This document shows positions 24,653 through 33,598 of a stretch of 64,000 bases of DNA, piece after piece. The translations under genes were made by a program, and so were the position numbers. Source of the DNA: Pedobacter heparinus DSM 2366 (GTDB lineage: Bacteria; Bacteroidota; Bacteroidia; Sphingobacteriales; Sphingobacteriaceae); NCBI RefSeq assembly GCF_000023825.1, contig NC_013061.1:1426001-1490000 (forward strand). Reading direction: 5' to 3'. The notes below the pieces were generated by a model, which saw only the letters and a list, made by a program, of their open reading frames with translations, had not been told where the DNA came from and ran no database searches. Positions within the stretch are counted from its first letter, which is position 1, and the number at the start of each line of letters is the position of its first letter.

Positions 24653-24694
24653 TAGTAAGAGAGATCCGATCGTTTCCGTTAGCTCAAAAATTGT

Positions 24695-25501
24695 TTATAT
24701 CTTCTTCGCCTCGTTCCAGTATACATCCATTTCTGCAAGTGTCATGTCCTGTAAAGCTTTGCCATTTTCTTTGGCCTTGCTTTCCAGGTACTGAAAGCGC
24801 CTGATGAATTTTTTATTGGTTTTCTCTAAGGCATTCTCCGGATTGATGTTGATAAAGCGGGCGTAGTTGATCAATGAAAACAGCAGGTCGCCAAATTCTC
24901 CTTCTGCCTTTTCAATATCAATGGCGCTATTGTCCACCACATTAAATTCTGCTTTAAACTCCTGCATCTCTTCTTCCACTTTTTCCCAAACCTGGGCTTT
25001 GTCTTCCCAGTCGAAGCCAACACCACGTGCCTTTTCCTGGATGCGGCTGGCTTTCACCAGCGAAGGTAGTCCTGCAGGTACACCCGCCAGAACAGATTTA
25101 TTGCCCTCTTTTAGTTTTATCTTTTCCCAGTTTCGTTTCACATCCTGCTCATCGGCTACTTCAACATCGCCATAAATATGCGGATGGCGATTGATCAGCT
25201 TATCGCATACACTGTTCAGCACGTCTACAATGGTAAAATCATCGGTTTCTGAAGCAATACGGGCATAAAATACCAGGTGCATCATCACATCTCCCAGTTC
25301 CTTTTTCACTTCTTCCAGATCGCCTTCTAAAATGGCGTCCGACAGTTCATAGGTTTCTTCAATGGTCAGGTGCCTTAAAGTTTCCATCGTCTGTTTTTTG
25401 TCCCAGGGGCATTCGGTACGCAGGGTATCCAGAACATTTAACAATCTGAGGAAGGCTGAAGCAGGGTCTGCGGCAGTTAAAGGTGCAATGTGGTTGGGCA
25501 T
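24695..25501 (-). CDS. mazG: Nucleoside triphosphate pyrophosphohydrolase MazG
   Basis: 268-residue enzyme hydrolysing NTPs to NMP and pyrophosphate. It holds two MazG domains: the first with CPWDKKQTMETLRHLTIEETYEL and ELGDVMMHLVFYA (metal-binding ExxE and ExxD), the second with VEEEMQEFKAEF and EGEFGDLLFSLINYAR. ATG at 25501 is preferred to the TTG at 25510 given by the open frame. It is third in the minus-strand operon after the AI-2E transporter and a small membrane protein, almost without gaps. Downstream is the palindromic element. Confidence 0.94.
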   Translation of the reverse strand: MPNHIAPLTAADPASAFLRLLNVLDTLRTECPWDKKQTMETLRHLTIEETYELSDAILEGDLEEVKKELGDVMMHLVFYARIASETDDFTIVDVLNSVCDKLINRHPHIYGDVEVADEQDVKRNWEKIKLKEGNKSVLAGVPAGLPSLVKASRIQEKARGVGFDWEDKAQVWEKVEEEMQEFKAEFNVVDNSAIDIEKAEGEFGDLLFSLINYARFININPENALEKTNKKFIRRFQYLESKAKENGKALQDMTLAEMDVYWNEAKKI

Positions 25502-25511
25502 GGGGAACAAA

Positions 25512-25808
25512 TTATTTGATGACGTTAAAGGTAACCATCATTGTGGTTAAAAAAAGAACAATGAGGCCGGATAAGAACATAAAATCTGCTATCTTTTCTA
25601 AATGGTCTTCCATACCTGCATCTTTTCTCATCGAAAGAAAGGAAAAAATGGAACTTGCCATAAACAAAATGATGGCCAGGGCAGTGGTTTCATCAATCAG
25701 GGTGCTGTCCTGCATTTTCGACACTTTAATTGAGGTAAGCACAATAAAACACAGGCCCAGTAAAGTTGCAGAAGTGTTCAGGATATGCGGTGATCTGTTC
25801 TCGGCCAT
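25512..25808 (-). CDS. Small multi-pass membrane protein, unknown function
   Basis: 98-residue protein with three predicted membrane helices (about 12-28, 42-60 and 76-94; TLLGLCFIVLTSIKV, ALAIILFMASSIFSF, LSGLIVLFLTTMMVTF). It is not recognised beyond resemblance to small Bacteroidota hypothetical membrane proteins. It starts 3 nt after the AI-2E transporter gene and ends just before mazG, so it is clearly co-transcribed with both. Confidence 0.8.
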   Translation of the reverse strand: MAENRSPHILNTSATLLGLCFIVLTSIKVSKMQDSTLIDETTALAIILFMASSIFSFLSMRKDAGMEDHLEKIADFMFLSGLIVLFLTTMMVTFNVIK

Positions 25809-25811
25809 AAA

Positions 25812-26924
25812 TTATTCTTTTTCTTCCAGTTTGATCTTTTTGGTAATGCGGTATACCCTTCGTTTCTTTTGCGGCTTCTCTTCCCCACCCAGTAAAATTC
25901 CCCAGGGCCTAAGCTGCTCTACCTTATCAAAAATAATTTTAAGCATGGCCAGGTAGGGGATACATAAAAACATACCAGATATACCCCAGATCATTTCGCC
26001 CACTACAATGCCGATGAAAGCAAACAGTGCATTGATCTTTACTTTAGAGCCCACTACCAATGGCATCAGCACATTTCCATCAAGTGCATGGATGCTTACA
26101 AAAGCAATTAAAACCAGCAATACCTTGGCCGCTCCGGCAGTCGCAAAAGTGATCAGCACACTGATCAGTAATGCGGTAAATATGCCCAGGTAAGGTACAA
26201 TGTTAAAAATCCCCGAAATCAGGCCCAGCAAAACGGCATATTTTACGTTCAATACCCACAGGGTAAATATCATCAATACGGTAACGATAAACATTTGTAA
26301 AAAAAGCCCTGTGATGTATTTTTTTATGATGTACTGGATCTGTCTTACAATTTCGCTTACTTTTTGTTTATGTTTTTCCTCGAACACAGAACTCAGGAAG
26401 TTAAACAGAATGCCCCTGTAGTTGAGTATAAAAAAAGTGAACAACAGAAGGAAAGATAAGAACAAAAGGGTAGAGGATACGGTAAGCAACGTAGCGCCCA
26501 GCACCGTTGCACTGGTGGCTACAGCGCTGCTGGCACTATTCTTAAGGTAATCTATCTGTTTCTGTGCATTTACGCCAAATGTTCTGGAAATCCAGTGTTG
26601 CACATCATGGAACGAGGTTTCGGCCTGGTGCTTAAGCAAGGGCCAGTCTTTCCACAAATCGGTCAGCTGGTTGGCCAGGAAGTACAGGATGGAAGAGATT
26701 ACCCCAATCATCAGTACCACTGATATGATGGCTGCAATGCTCCTTTTAAAGCGCCATTTTTGTTCCATAAAATTGGCCATCGGTAACAAGAGCAGGGCCA
26801 GTAAAAATGAAGTAAGCAGTGGCGCCAGGATGGTTTGTCCTAAAATGGCCAGGTAACCTGCACTTATGATGGAGAACAACACCATAGCCAGTTTGGTGTA
26901 AAAGGGTAGGGAAACTTGTGTCAT
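25812..26924 (-). CDS. AI-2E family transporter
   Basis: 370-residue inner-membrane protein with about eight helices. AI-2E family features: hydrophobic N-terminal pair, a long extracytoplasmic loop with LWKDWPLLKHQAE, and the C-terminal block GLISGIFNIVPYLGIF, MPLVVGSKVKINALFAFIGIVVG and MIWGISGMFLCIPYLAMLKIIFD. Members exist that export AI-2, but others act as Na+/H+ antiporters; the substrate here is unknown. First gene of the three-gene operon ending in mazG. Confidence 0.9.
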   Translation of the reverse strand: MTQVSLPFYTKLAMVLFSIISAGYLAILGQTILAPLLTSFLLALLLLPMANFMEQKWRFKRSIAAIISVVLMIGVISSILYFLANQLTDLWKDWPLLKHQAETSFHDVQHWISRTFGVNAQKQIDYLKNSASSAVATSATVLGATLLTVSSTLLFLSFLLLFTFFILNYRGILFNFLSSVFEEKHKQKVSEIVRQIQYIIKKYITGLFLQMFIVTVLMIFTLWVLNVKYAVLLGLISGIFNIVPYLGIFTALLISVLITFATAGAAKVLLVLIAFVSIHALDGNVLMPLVVGSKVKINALFAFIGIVVGEMIWGISGMFLCIPYLAMLKIIFDKVEQLRPWGILLGGEEKPQKKRRVYRITKKIKLEEKE

Positions 26925-26954
26925 GAGCAGCAGGATTAATAATGATGTAAATTA

Positions 26955-26996
26955 ACCAAAAACAAATGCCCTGCCAAAATATTTTGACAGGGCATT
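26955..26996 (-). terminator. Intrinsic terminator of the aldo/keto reductase gene
   Basis: On the minus strand a long stem with outer arms AATGCCCTG and CAGGGCATT (26965-26973, 26988-26996), continued inside by a self-complementary CAAAATATTTTG, is followed by TTTGTTTTT. It lies 22 nt after the reductase stop. Confidence 0.8.
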
Positions 26997-27018
26997 CTAT
27001 TCATTTTTCGGGATGTGT

Positions 27019-27972
27019 TTACTGCCAGTCGCTGGCCTCGTCAAGTATCGCTATGTCTTCCACATTTAATTTCAATGTGGCGGCTTTAACCAGGTCTTCC
27101 AGCTGCGCCAGGCTGGTTACACTGGCAATAGGTGCAGTAACGGATGGCCTTGCCAGCAGCCAGGCCAGGGCTATACTGGCCGGATTGGCATTGTACTGTT
27201 CGGCAACCTGGTCCAATGCCTTTAATATTTTAAAGCCCCGGTCGTTAAGATATTTTTTAATGCCGGCGCCACGCTTGCTTTTGTCCAGATCAGCTTCAGA
27301 CCGGTATTTTCCGGTTAAAAAGCCACTGGCGAGTGCATAATAATTGATTACGCCCAGCTGATGGTCTACCACTACCTGTTCCAGCTCTTTTTCATAAGCC
27401 TCGCGCTGGTAAAGGTTATATTCGGGCTGAAAACTCTGGTACCTGGGCAGGCCCAGCCTGTCGGCAGTTTCCAGTGCAGTGCGCAGGCGTACCGCCGAAA
27501 AATTGGAGGCACCTATCCAGCGTACCTTTCCGGCCCTGATCAGGCGGTCATATACTTCAAGTGTATCTTCAATTGGTGTTTCCGGGTCGTCATAATGCGA
27601 CTGGTACAAATCGATATAATCGGTTTTCAATCTTTTTAAAGACGCATCAACAGATTTAAGGATATAATCTTTGGCCAGGCTTTTTTTATCTGAACCTGGT
27701 ATAGAACCTACTTTGGTGGCCAGGATTACCTGCTCCCGGTTTTTTCTCTGTGCCATCCAGTTGCCGATGATGGTTTCAGATTCACCACCTTTATTTCCGG
27801 GTACCCAATGCGAATAGGAGTCGGCCGTATCAATAAAATTGAACCCGGCTGCGGTAAACCCGTCCAGGATTTCGAAGGATTGCTGCTCATCTATGGTCCA
27901 GCCGAATACGTTTCCACCAAAGGTGATGGGATAAACCTGCAGGTCTGACTGGCCTAATTGTCTTTTCTTCAT
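27019..27972 (-). CDS. Aldo/keto reductase
   Basis: 317-residue NADPH-dependent oxidoreductase of the TIM-barrel AKR superfamily. The catalytic Asp-Tyr pair is in FNFIDTADSYSHW, the Lys in VILATKVGS, and the His region in DLYQSHYDDPETPIEDTLE, with the cofactor end LARPSVTAPIASVTSLAQLEDL. It resembles the YajO/oxidoreductase Tas-like group with broad aldehyde substrates. Single gene with its own strong terminator, 24 nt downstream of mnmD. Confidence 0.94.
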   Translation of the reverse strand: MKKRQLGQSDLQVYPITFGGNVFGWTIDEQQSFEILDGFTAAGFNFIDTADSYSHWVPGNKGGESETIIGNWMAQRKNREQVILATKVGSIPGSDKKSLAKDYILKSVDASLKRLKTDYIDLYQSHYDDPETPIEDTLEVYDRLIRAGKVRWIGASNFSAVRLRTALETADRLGLPRYQSFQPEYNLYQREAYEKELEQVVVDHQLGVINYYALASGFLTGKYRSEADLDKSKRGAGIKKYLNDRGFKILKALDQVAEQYNANPASIALAWLLARPSVTAPIASVTSLAQLEDLVKAATLKLNVEDIAILDEASDWQ

Positions 27973-27996
27973 GAATTTAGATTTATGGTCTTTAGC

Positions 27997-28677
27997 TTAA
28001 CAACCGAACCCGCCTTTTGTTGCCCTTAACATCTCTCTTTTTCCGGGAGCGCCGGGCAGTTTTTCTATGCTGAACCCAATGGCCTTCAGGGCACGTTTAA
28101 GCTTACCGGTAATGGCATAAGTAACAAAAATACCGCCTGGCCTTAAAAAACTGCAGGCATGGGCAATCACCTCATCTGTCCACATTTCAGGCTGGTGCTG
28201 TACTGAAAAAGCATCGTAATAGAGCAGGTCAAACCGACGGTCCGTTTCATAGCGGTGAAGGTAGGTATGCACAATCCTGAGCTGCTGATCTGCACCAAGG
28301 TTTACAGCTTGCTGAAAGGCTTTTCCGTAGTTGCCGGTCAGGCCATTCCATATATTTTCGGGTACGTACTGATCGTAACCTGTTGATTCCAGTTCTTCTA
28401 TCGTGAGCGGAAAAGCCTCCAGTGAAATGTATTTAAGCGCGGTTTGATGTTTTTCACACCAGGCGGCACTCAGCAAAAAGTTTAACCCTGTGCCAAAACC
28501 AATTTCCAGCACCTTGATTTCCTGGCCGGGAAAACAGCTGAGGGCATGTTGTAGGCCGGCATCAATAAATACGTGTTTGCTTTCCTGCAGGGCACCGTGT
28601 TTGGAATGGTAATGTTCGCCAATGGTTTCATTGTACAGCGTATTTGAGCCATCGGCAGTTAAGGTAATTCTGTTCAT
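27997..28677 (-). CDS. mnmD: tRNA 5-methylaminomethyl-2-thiouridine methyltransferase MnmD
   Basis: 226-residue SAM-dependent methyltransferase finishing mnm5s2U34 in tRNA anticodons. Seen: N-terminal DGSNTLYNETIGEHYHSKHGA, SAM motif VLEIGFGTGLNFLLSA and LLYYDAFSVQHQPEMWTDE. It is the stand-alone MnmD form, without the MnmC1 oxidase domain of the Escherichia coli fusion. The ATG is only 7 nt past a perfect TAAATTTG, so its mRNA may be leaderless. Confidence 0.94.
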   Translation of the reverse strand: MNRITLTADGSNTLYNETIGEHYHSKHGALQESKHVFIDAGLQHALSCFPGQEIKVLEIGFGTGLNFLLSAAWCEKHQTALKYISLEAFPLTIEELESTGYDQYVPENIWNGLTGNYGKAFQQAVNLGADQQLRIVHTYLHRYETDRRFDLLYYDAFSVQHQPEMWTDEVIAHACSFLRPGGIFVTYAITGKLKRALKAIGFSIEKLPGAPGKREMLRATKGGFGC

Positions 28678-28683
28678 TGCCTA

Positions 28684-28691
28684 CAAATTTA
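28684..28691 (-). promoter_or_regulatory. -7 promoter element TAAATTTG for mnmD
   Basis: Exact TAnnTTTG on the minus strand ending 7 nt before the mnmD ATG; it overlaps the hairpin at 28686-28709. Confidence 0.5.
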
Positions 28692-28709
28692 ACCAAAACT
28701 GGTTAAATT
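28686..28709 (-). terminator. Hairpin at the end of the 28708 gene, overlapping the mnmD promoter
   Basis: AATTTAACC pairs with GGTTAAATT around 6 nt and overlaps the upstream gene's stop codon. It could end that transcript or be an operator on the mnmD -7 element. AT-rich and without a long T-run. Confidence 0.35.
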
Positions 28710-29013
28710 ATTTGAACTTATACAGATCGATCCCTTTCCAGGCAATGTAGCCCAGCTTTGCACACTTGTCTGCCACCACTTCAGCAATATATGCCGGAAC
28801 ATCACTTACAATTGTCCAGCGAATGGCATAGTTGCTATTGTAACTCATATAGATGACCAGATCGTCGCCATCGGGGCTTTCCAGCAGTTGTTTATCCAGA
28901 TAGGCCTGTAAATCTGCTGCAAAACCCTCCAGCCGCTCATTCATCATTCTTGTCAGGGGCGCTTTAGGCCTGGCCTCAAAATCAATAATAGGTACTACGG
29001 TAATGGTGGTCAT
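28708..29013 (-). CDS. Conserved small hypothetical protein
   Basis: 101-residue soluble protein not recognised. It has an alternating charged/hydrophobic pattern (FEARPKAPLTRMMNERLEGF, GDDLVIYMSYNSNYAIRW, AEVVADKCAKLGYIAWKG). No signal or membrane segment. ATG at 29013 is preferred to TTG at 29016. It lies upstream of mnmD on the same strand with a 30-nt gap that holds a hairpin and a promoter. About 210 nt upstream before the divergent amidotransferase gene show no other gene. Confidence 0.7.
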   Translation of the reverse strand: MTTITVVPIIDFEARPKAPLTRMMNERLEGFAADLQAYLDKQLLESPDGDDLVIYMSYNSNYAIRWTIVSDVPAYIAEVVADKCAKLGYIAWKGIDLYKFK

Positions 29014-29226
29014 CAATTGTGGTTATGGTTTCAAATATGCAAGAACTTTGCCAATATAGGAAGGGAGGCCAGCTATAAATTGAAATATTTATCCGGATTG
29101 CCCTTATGCACCTTTAATTAAAAGGAATGCTTATATCCAAATAATCCAAAACCTGTATCGCGGGAAGATTTTAAACGGTTATATTTAAAGGCGCTTTAGT
29201 CATGGTAGAATTTTTAAAAGCAGCTA

Positions 29227-29943
29227 ATGAAGAAAAAAATAGGCATAAGTTACACGGAAACCAATTTTCAGAACTACTGGAACTGGTTTACACCAGAGGA
29301 TCTGGGAGGAGAGCTGGAACTGTTAGAACTTTCATTTGAAAAGAACAACAGGGACGACATTGAAAAATGTGATGGCTTTGTGCTTACCGGTGGTATTGAT
29401 GTACTACCAGCTATATACGGCGGGGCAGAAGCATATCCCTACCGCCCCGACGAGTTTTTACCGGAAAGGGATGAATTTGAACGGTTGATCTACAACTATT
29501 CGCAGGAGGCAAAAATTCCGGTATTGGCCATTTGCAGGGGCATGCAGTACATCAATATCATGGAAGGCGGAAAAGTTTTTGAAGACAATGGCGAAAAGCT
29601 GAACCGCTTACATAAAAAGGGAACGGAGGATAAGGTGCATGAGGTAATTGTGAATACCCATAGTTTGCTTTATGCGGTAACTGGCGAAAAAAGGGGGCTG
29701 GTAAACAGTGCGCACCACCAGGCGGTAAGGCCCGATAAACTGGGCAATAACCTGATGGTTAGTGCTTATGCGGATACCGAGGACCCGATTATTGAAGGCT
29801 TGGAATTTAAGGATAAAACGGGCAAGGCCTTCATGATAGGCCTGCAGTGGCATCCGGAAAGGATGAAAGAAAAGGAATCGAATCCCTTCTCCCAGAAAAT
29901 TAAGGAAGAGTTTGTTAAGGAAGTGAAAAAACATACACGATGA
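29227..29943 (+). CDS. Class I glutamine amidotransferase-like hydrolase (gamma-Glu-GABA hydrolase family)
   Basis: 238-residue cytoplasmic hydrolase of the peptidase C26 group, cleaving gamma-glutamyl bonds. The nucleophile elbow is VLAICRGMQYIN (Cys near 99), oxyanion LTGGIDVLPAIYGG, and the His-Glu end GLQWHPERM. The family includes PuuD, which acts on gamma-glutamyl-GABA. Its stop overlaps the start of an aldehyde dehydrogenase gene by 4 nt (ATGA), so the two act together, plausibly in polyamine or amino-aldehyde breakdown (inference). No gamma-glutamylputrescine synthetase gene is present. Confidence 0.88.
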   Translation: MKKKIGISYTETNFQNYWNWFTPEDLGGELELLELSFEKNNRDDIEKCDGFVLTGGIDVLPAIYGGAEAYPYRPDEFLPERDEFERLIYNYSQEAKIPVLAICRGMQYINIMEGGKVFEDNGEKLNRLHKKGTEDKVHEVIVNTHSLLYAVTGEKRGLVNSAHHQAVRPDKLGNNLMVSAYADTEDPIIEGLEFKDKTGKAFMIGLQWHPERMKEKESNPFSQKIKEEFVKEVKKHTR

Positions 29944-31304
29944 ACATTGTAAACCCTGCTACAGAAGAAATTATTGCAAGCGTAAAAGAAGATGACAGTA
30001 AATCGCTTGCCCATAAGCGCAACCTGCTTAAAGTAGGGCAAAAAAACTGGGCAGCCAGAAGTTTAGCAGAACGTCTGAGGATAATTACGCAGTTTTATAA
30101 TTTGCTGGATGCAGAAAAAGAGAGGCTTGCAGCGATGCTTACTTCGGAAGTGGGTAAACCTTTGCAGCAGTCGCGCAATGAAATTAACGGGGCCGGAACA
30201 AGGATCAAATGGATGCTGGACCATGGGGCAAAGTACCTGTCGGACGAGCTGGTAACCGATACGCCGGAGCTGAAAGAATACATTTCGTACAATCCGCTGG
30301 GCATTGTCTGTAACATTTCGGCCTGGAATTACCCTTACCTGGTGGGGGTAAATGTTTTTATCCCGGCCTTAATGGCGGGCAATGCTGTGCTGTATAAACC
30401 ATCCGAATATGCCACTTTAACAGGATTGGAAATAGAAAAACTGCTGAGGCAGGCAGGTGTACCCGATGATGTGTTTAAAGTTGCGATTGGGGCCAAAGAA
30501 ACCGGCGAACATTTGCTGGACATGAACTTTGACGGGTATTTTTTTACCGGATCTTACCGTACCGGAAAGCATATTTATGAGCGTGTGGCACCCAAAATGG
30601 TTCCCTGCCAGCTGGAACTTGGAGGTAAAGACCCACTGTATGTGGCAGGGGATGTAAAGGATGTTGCAGCGGTAGCTGTGGCGACGGCCGATGGGGCTTT
30701 TTACAATAACGGACAAAGTTGCTGCTCGGTAGAGCGTATTTATGTGCATGAAAAAGTGTATGACGATTACCTGGCTGCTTTTGTAAAAGAAGTAGAATCG
30801 TGGAAAACAGGACTGCCTGACGAAGAAGGGGTGTACATTGGGGCGCTGACCAGGAAGGAGCAGCTTAAGGTACTGGAACTGCAGGTTAAAGATGCGCTGC
30901 AATATGGTGCGGTATTGCTGAGCGGAGGTAAAAGAAAGGGAGAAAAAGGCAATTATTTTGAGCCTACGGTATTGACCAATGTGACCAACCAGATGAAGGT
31001 GATGCAGGAAGAAAGTTTTGGCCCCATCATTGGTATCATGAAAGTAAATGATGATGCAGAAGCACTTTATCTGATGCAGGATACAGCTTACGGACTAACG
31101 GCATCAGTTTATTCTGACAGCTGGGAAAGGGCGGAAAATATTCTTTCACAGATAGACTCGGGCACGGGGTACTGGAATTGCTGCGACCGGGTAAGTGCTG
31201 CACTGCCATGGAGTGGCAGGCGGCACTCAGGAATTGGCGCAACCCTTTCCCATCAGGGCATAAGGGCTTTTACCAGGCCGAGGGCCTGGCATTTAAAGCG
31301 CTGA
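29940..31304 (+). CDS. NAD(P)-dependent aldehyde dehydrogenase
   Basis: 454-residue aldehyde dehydrogenase oxidising an aldehyde to its acid. Seen: WNYPYLVGVNVFIPALMAGN, KPSEYATLTGLE, the FTGSYRTGKHI turn, general-base Glu in CQLELGGKDPLYV, and the nucleophile in NGQSCCSVERIYV. The shape resembles YneI/succinate-semialdehyde dehydrogenases. Overlaps the amidotransferase-like gene upstream, which points to oxidation of an amine-derived aldehyde; the exact substrate is not evident. Confidence 0.93.
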   Translation: MNIVNPATEEIIASVKEDDSKSLAHKRNLLKVGQKNWAARSLAERLRIITQFYNLLDAEKERLAAMLTSEVGKPLQQSRNEINGAGTRIKWMLDHGAKYLSDELVTDTPELKEYISYNPLGIVCNISAWNYPYLVGVNVFIPALMAGNAVLYKPSEYATLTGLEIEKLLRQAGVPDDVFKVAIGAKETGEHLLDMNFDGYFFTGSYRTGKHIYERVAPKMVPCQLELGGKDPLYVAGDVKDVAAVAVATADGAFYNNGQSCCSVERIYVHEKVYDDYLAAFVKEVESWKTGLPDEEGVYIGALTRKEQLKVLELQVKDALQYGAVLLSGGKRKGEKGNYFEPTVLTNVTNQMKVMQEESFGPIIGIMKVNDDAEALYLMQDTAYGLTASVYSDSWERAENILSQIDSGTGYWNCCDRVSAALPWSGRRHSGIGATLSHQGIRAFTRPRAWHLKR

Positions 31305-31311
31305 GGGCTGG

Positions 31312-33348
31312 TTACCACAACCTGATCCGCTCTTCCGGTTTTTTATAGAGTTTATCCCCTGGCTGCACATCAAATGCGCTGTACCAGGCATCCATATTTA
31401 CAGGGGCACCAATGGTTCTGTACGGGCCCGGGGAATGCGGATCTGTTTTGATCATCTGTGCAGCTATTTCGGGTAAGATATTGCCTCTCCATACCTGTGC
31501 CCAGGAAAGGAAGAAACGCTGGTCTGGTGTAAAACCATCAATTTTTTCGTCAGACTGGCCTTGCCTGGTCATTTTAAACGCTTCATAAGCTGCGTTTAAG
31601 CCACCCAGGTCGCCTATGTTTTCGCCCATTGTAAACTTGCCGTTCACAGGGATGGTGTCCAGCACTTTGTAGCCATCAAACTGTTCGCCCAGTTGTTTGG
31701 TCTTAGCATTGAATTTTTCACGGTCTTCGGCAGTCCACCAGTTGCGCAGGTTGCCATCTTTATCGTACTGGCTACCACTATCGTCAAAACCATGCGACAT
31801 TTCGTGACCGATAACGGCACCAATGCCGCCATAATTTACGGCATCATCGGCATTTGGATCAAAGAAAGGGAACTGCAAGATCCCGGCCGGAAATACGATC
31901 TCGTTCATGGTAGGGCTGTAATAGGCATTCACTGTGGGTGGGGTCATCCCAAATCGGGTACGGTCTACCGGTTTACCCAATTGGCTAACCATTTCCTTAT
32001 AAGCCCAGGTGCCGGCATTCCGCAGGTTCTGCAGATAGGCATTAGGGCTGATGACCAGTCCCTGATAAGTTCTCCATTTTGAAGGGTAGCCTATTTTAGG
32101 TACAAAAGCATGCAGTTTTTCCAGGGCCTTTTGTTTGGTCACTTCGCTCATCCAGTCCAGGTTTTTGATCCTGATCTCGAAAGCTTTTCTCAGGTTGGCG
32201 ATCAGCTCGTCCATCCTCACTTTGGCATCGGGCTTAAAGTACCTGGCTACATACAGCTGTCCTACCAGATCTCCGATGGTACCATCTGTGAGCTGCGACA
32301 TCCTTTGCCAGCGTGGGGTTTGTACTTTTTGTCCGGTTTGCGCCTGGTTAAAGGCAAACGTTGCATTTACAAAGGGGCTGCTCAGGTTGGCTGCGGCACT
32401 TTTCAGTACGTTCCATTCCAGATAGGTTTTCCATTCGTTCAGCGGGACACTTTCCAGCATGTCATTCAGGCTGACAAAAAACTTTGGAGAGGAAACAAGT
32501 ACTGTATCCTGTCCGTTTACCAGAAGTTTGCTGAACAGCTGGGGCCAGCTGATCCTGGGTGTAGTTTTGTTAAAATCAGTCAGCGTAAACTTATTATAGG
32601 TTTTATAAGGGTCACGCATTTCCAGTCTGCTCATCTGCGCTTCAGCAAACTGCTTTTCTATCGCCATTACCACTGCTGCTTTTTTGGTAGCCTCGGCCGC
32701 AGTGCTTCCCGTTAATTTAAACAGGGTAGTCAGATAGGTGTTATAAGCTTCGCGGATCTTTACACTTCTGCTGTCATCTTTCAGGTAATAATCGCGGTCG
32801 GGCAGGGTGGTCCCACCCTGGCCCAGCTGTGGAAGGTATTTGTTTACATTTTTGCGGTCCTGGCCAACACCAAAGCTGAACATAGGAGCGGCAATGCCAT
32901 TTACACGCAGGTAAGCGGTCTGGTCAAGTACCCCGCTTATATTTTTGAGCTGCCTGATCTTTGCCAGTTCTGCTTTGATGGGGGCATAGCCCAGCTTTTC
33001 GATGGTCAGGCTATCCATTGCTGCAGTATAGAAATCGCCCACCCTTTTGACTACCGAGCCTGGCTGGGCCGATTTGCTGGCGGCGGCATCTTCTACCAGG
33101 CCTTTTACGGCATTGATGTTGAAATCCCTTAAGGCATTAAAGCTGCCCCATCGGGTTTCTTTAGCAGGGACTGGATTGTTTTTGATCCAGGTGCCATTCG
33201 CATACCGGTAAAAATCATCTCCGGGTTTTACGGAGCGATCCATATTTGCAGGGTCGATAAATTTTGTGGCAGATTGTGCATGGGCAGAATAGCTGATAGC
33301 AGCAATTCCCAAAACGGTAAAACAAGTTTTGAGTGATAAAAATTTCAT
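31312..33348 (-). CDS. M13 family zinc metallopeptidase (PepO/neprilysin-like)
   Basis: 678-residue secreted endopeptidase. Signal peptide ends near residue 24 (AISYSAHAQS). The N-terminal Peptidase_M13_N helical domain has DFYRYANGTWIKNNPVPA; the catalytic domain has NAYYSPTMNEIVFPAGILQ, the zinc motif HEMSH at 515-519 followed by GFDD, and ENIGDLGG with third ligand Glu near 576. The usual C-terminal RxxW end (EERIRLW) is present. Probably periplasmic or surface peptide degradation. It ends 7 nt from the convergent aldehyde dehydrogenase. Confidence 0.95.
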   Translation of the reverse strand: MKFLSLKTCFTVLGIAAISYSAHAQSATKFIDPANMDRSVKPGDDFYRYANGTWIKNNPVPAKETRWGSFNALRDFNINAVKGLVEDAAASKSAQPGSVVKRVGDFYTAAMDSLTIEKLGYAPIKAELAKIRQLKNISGVLDQTAYLRVNGIAAPMFSFGVGQDRKNVNKYLPQLGQGGTTLPDRDYYLKDDSRSVKIREAYNTYLTTLFKLTGSTAAEATKKAAVVMAIEKQFAEAQMSRLEMRDPYKTYNKFTLTDFNKTTPRISWPQLFSKLLVNGQDTVLVSSPKFFVSLNDMLESVPLNEWKTYLEWNVLKSAAANLSSPFVNATFAFNQAQTGQKVQTPRWQRMSQLTDGTIGDLVGQLYVARYFKPDAKVRMDELIANLRKAFEIRIKNLDWMSEVTKQKALEKLHAFVPKIGYPSKWRTYQGLVISPNAYLQNLRNAGTWAYKEMVSQLGKPVDRTRFGMTPPTVNAYYSPTMNEIVFPAGILQFPFFDPNADDAVNYGGIGAVIGHEMSHGFDDSGSQYDKDGNLRNWWTAEDREKFNAKTKQLGEQFDGYKVLDTIPVNGKFTMGENIGDLGGLNAAYEAFKMTRQGQSDEKIDGFTPDQRFFLSWAQVWRGNILPEIAAQMIKTDPHSPGPYRTIGAPVNMDAWYSAFDVQPGDKLYKKPEERIRLW

Positions 33349-33430
33349 AAATGATAATTGAAAGGATAAAAGTAGTAATTGTGCCTAAATAAGCACCTTG
33401 TATCCCAAAATTATTACTTGTTAAACCAAT

Positions 33431-33456
33431 AGTAAAGCTTGGTGAGGCCAAGTTTT
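33431..33456 (-). terminator. Possible weak terminator after the EamA transporter gene
   Basis: CTTGG (33438-33442) and CCAAG (33448-33452) pair around 5 nt with one mismatch before three more A-T pairs. It sits in the 250-nt gap between two minus-strand genes; otherwise that gap shows only AT-rich promoter-like sequence. Confidence 0.28.
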
Positions 33457-33598
33457 CTGAGGATGGTATGGGTTATAGAAAATACATTTATAGATTTCAT
33501 CTCTTCGCATTTTATATCTATTTAACATATTTTAACAAAAAATATTGTGCAGACCTTTAAATTTTTGTTATAGCCGCTACTGGGTTTAGCAGGTAATT

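Noticed and set aside
32110..32715. 201-codon open frame on the plus strand inside the M13 peptidase gene
   Set aside because: It is antisense to a well-supported metallopeptidase and has no recognisable domain; the same holds for long antisense frames at 12120-12680 and 14265-14828.
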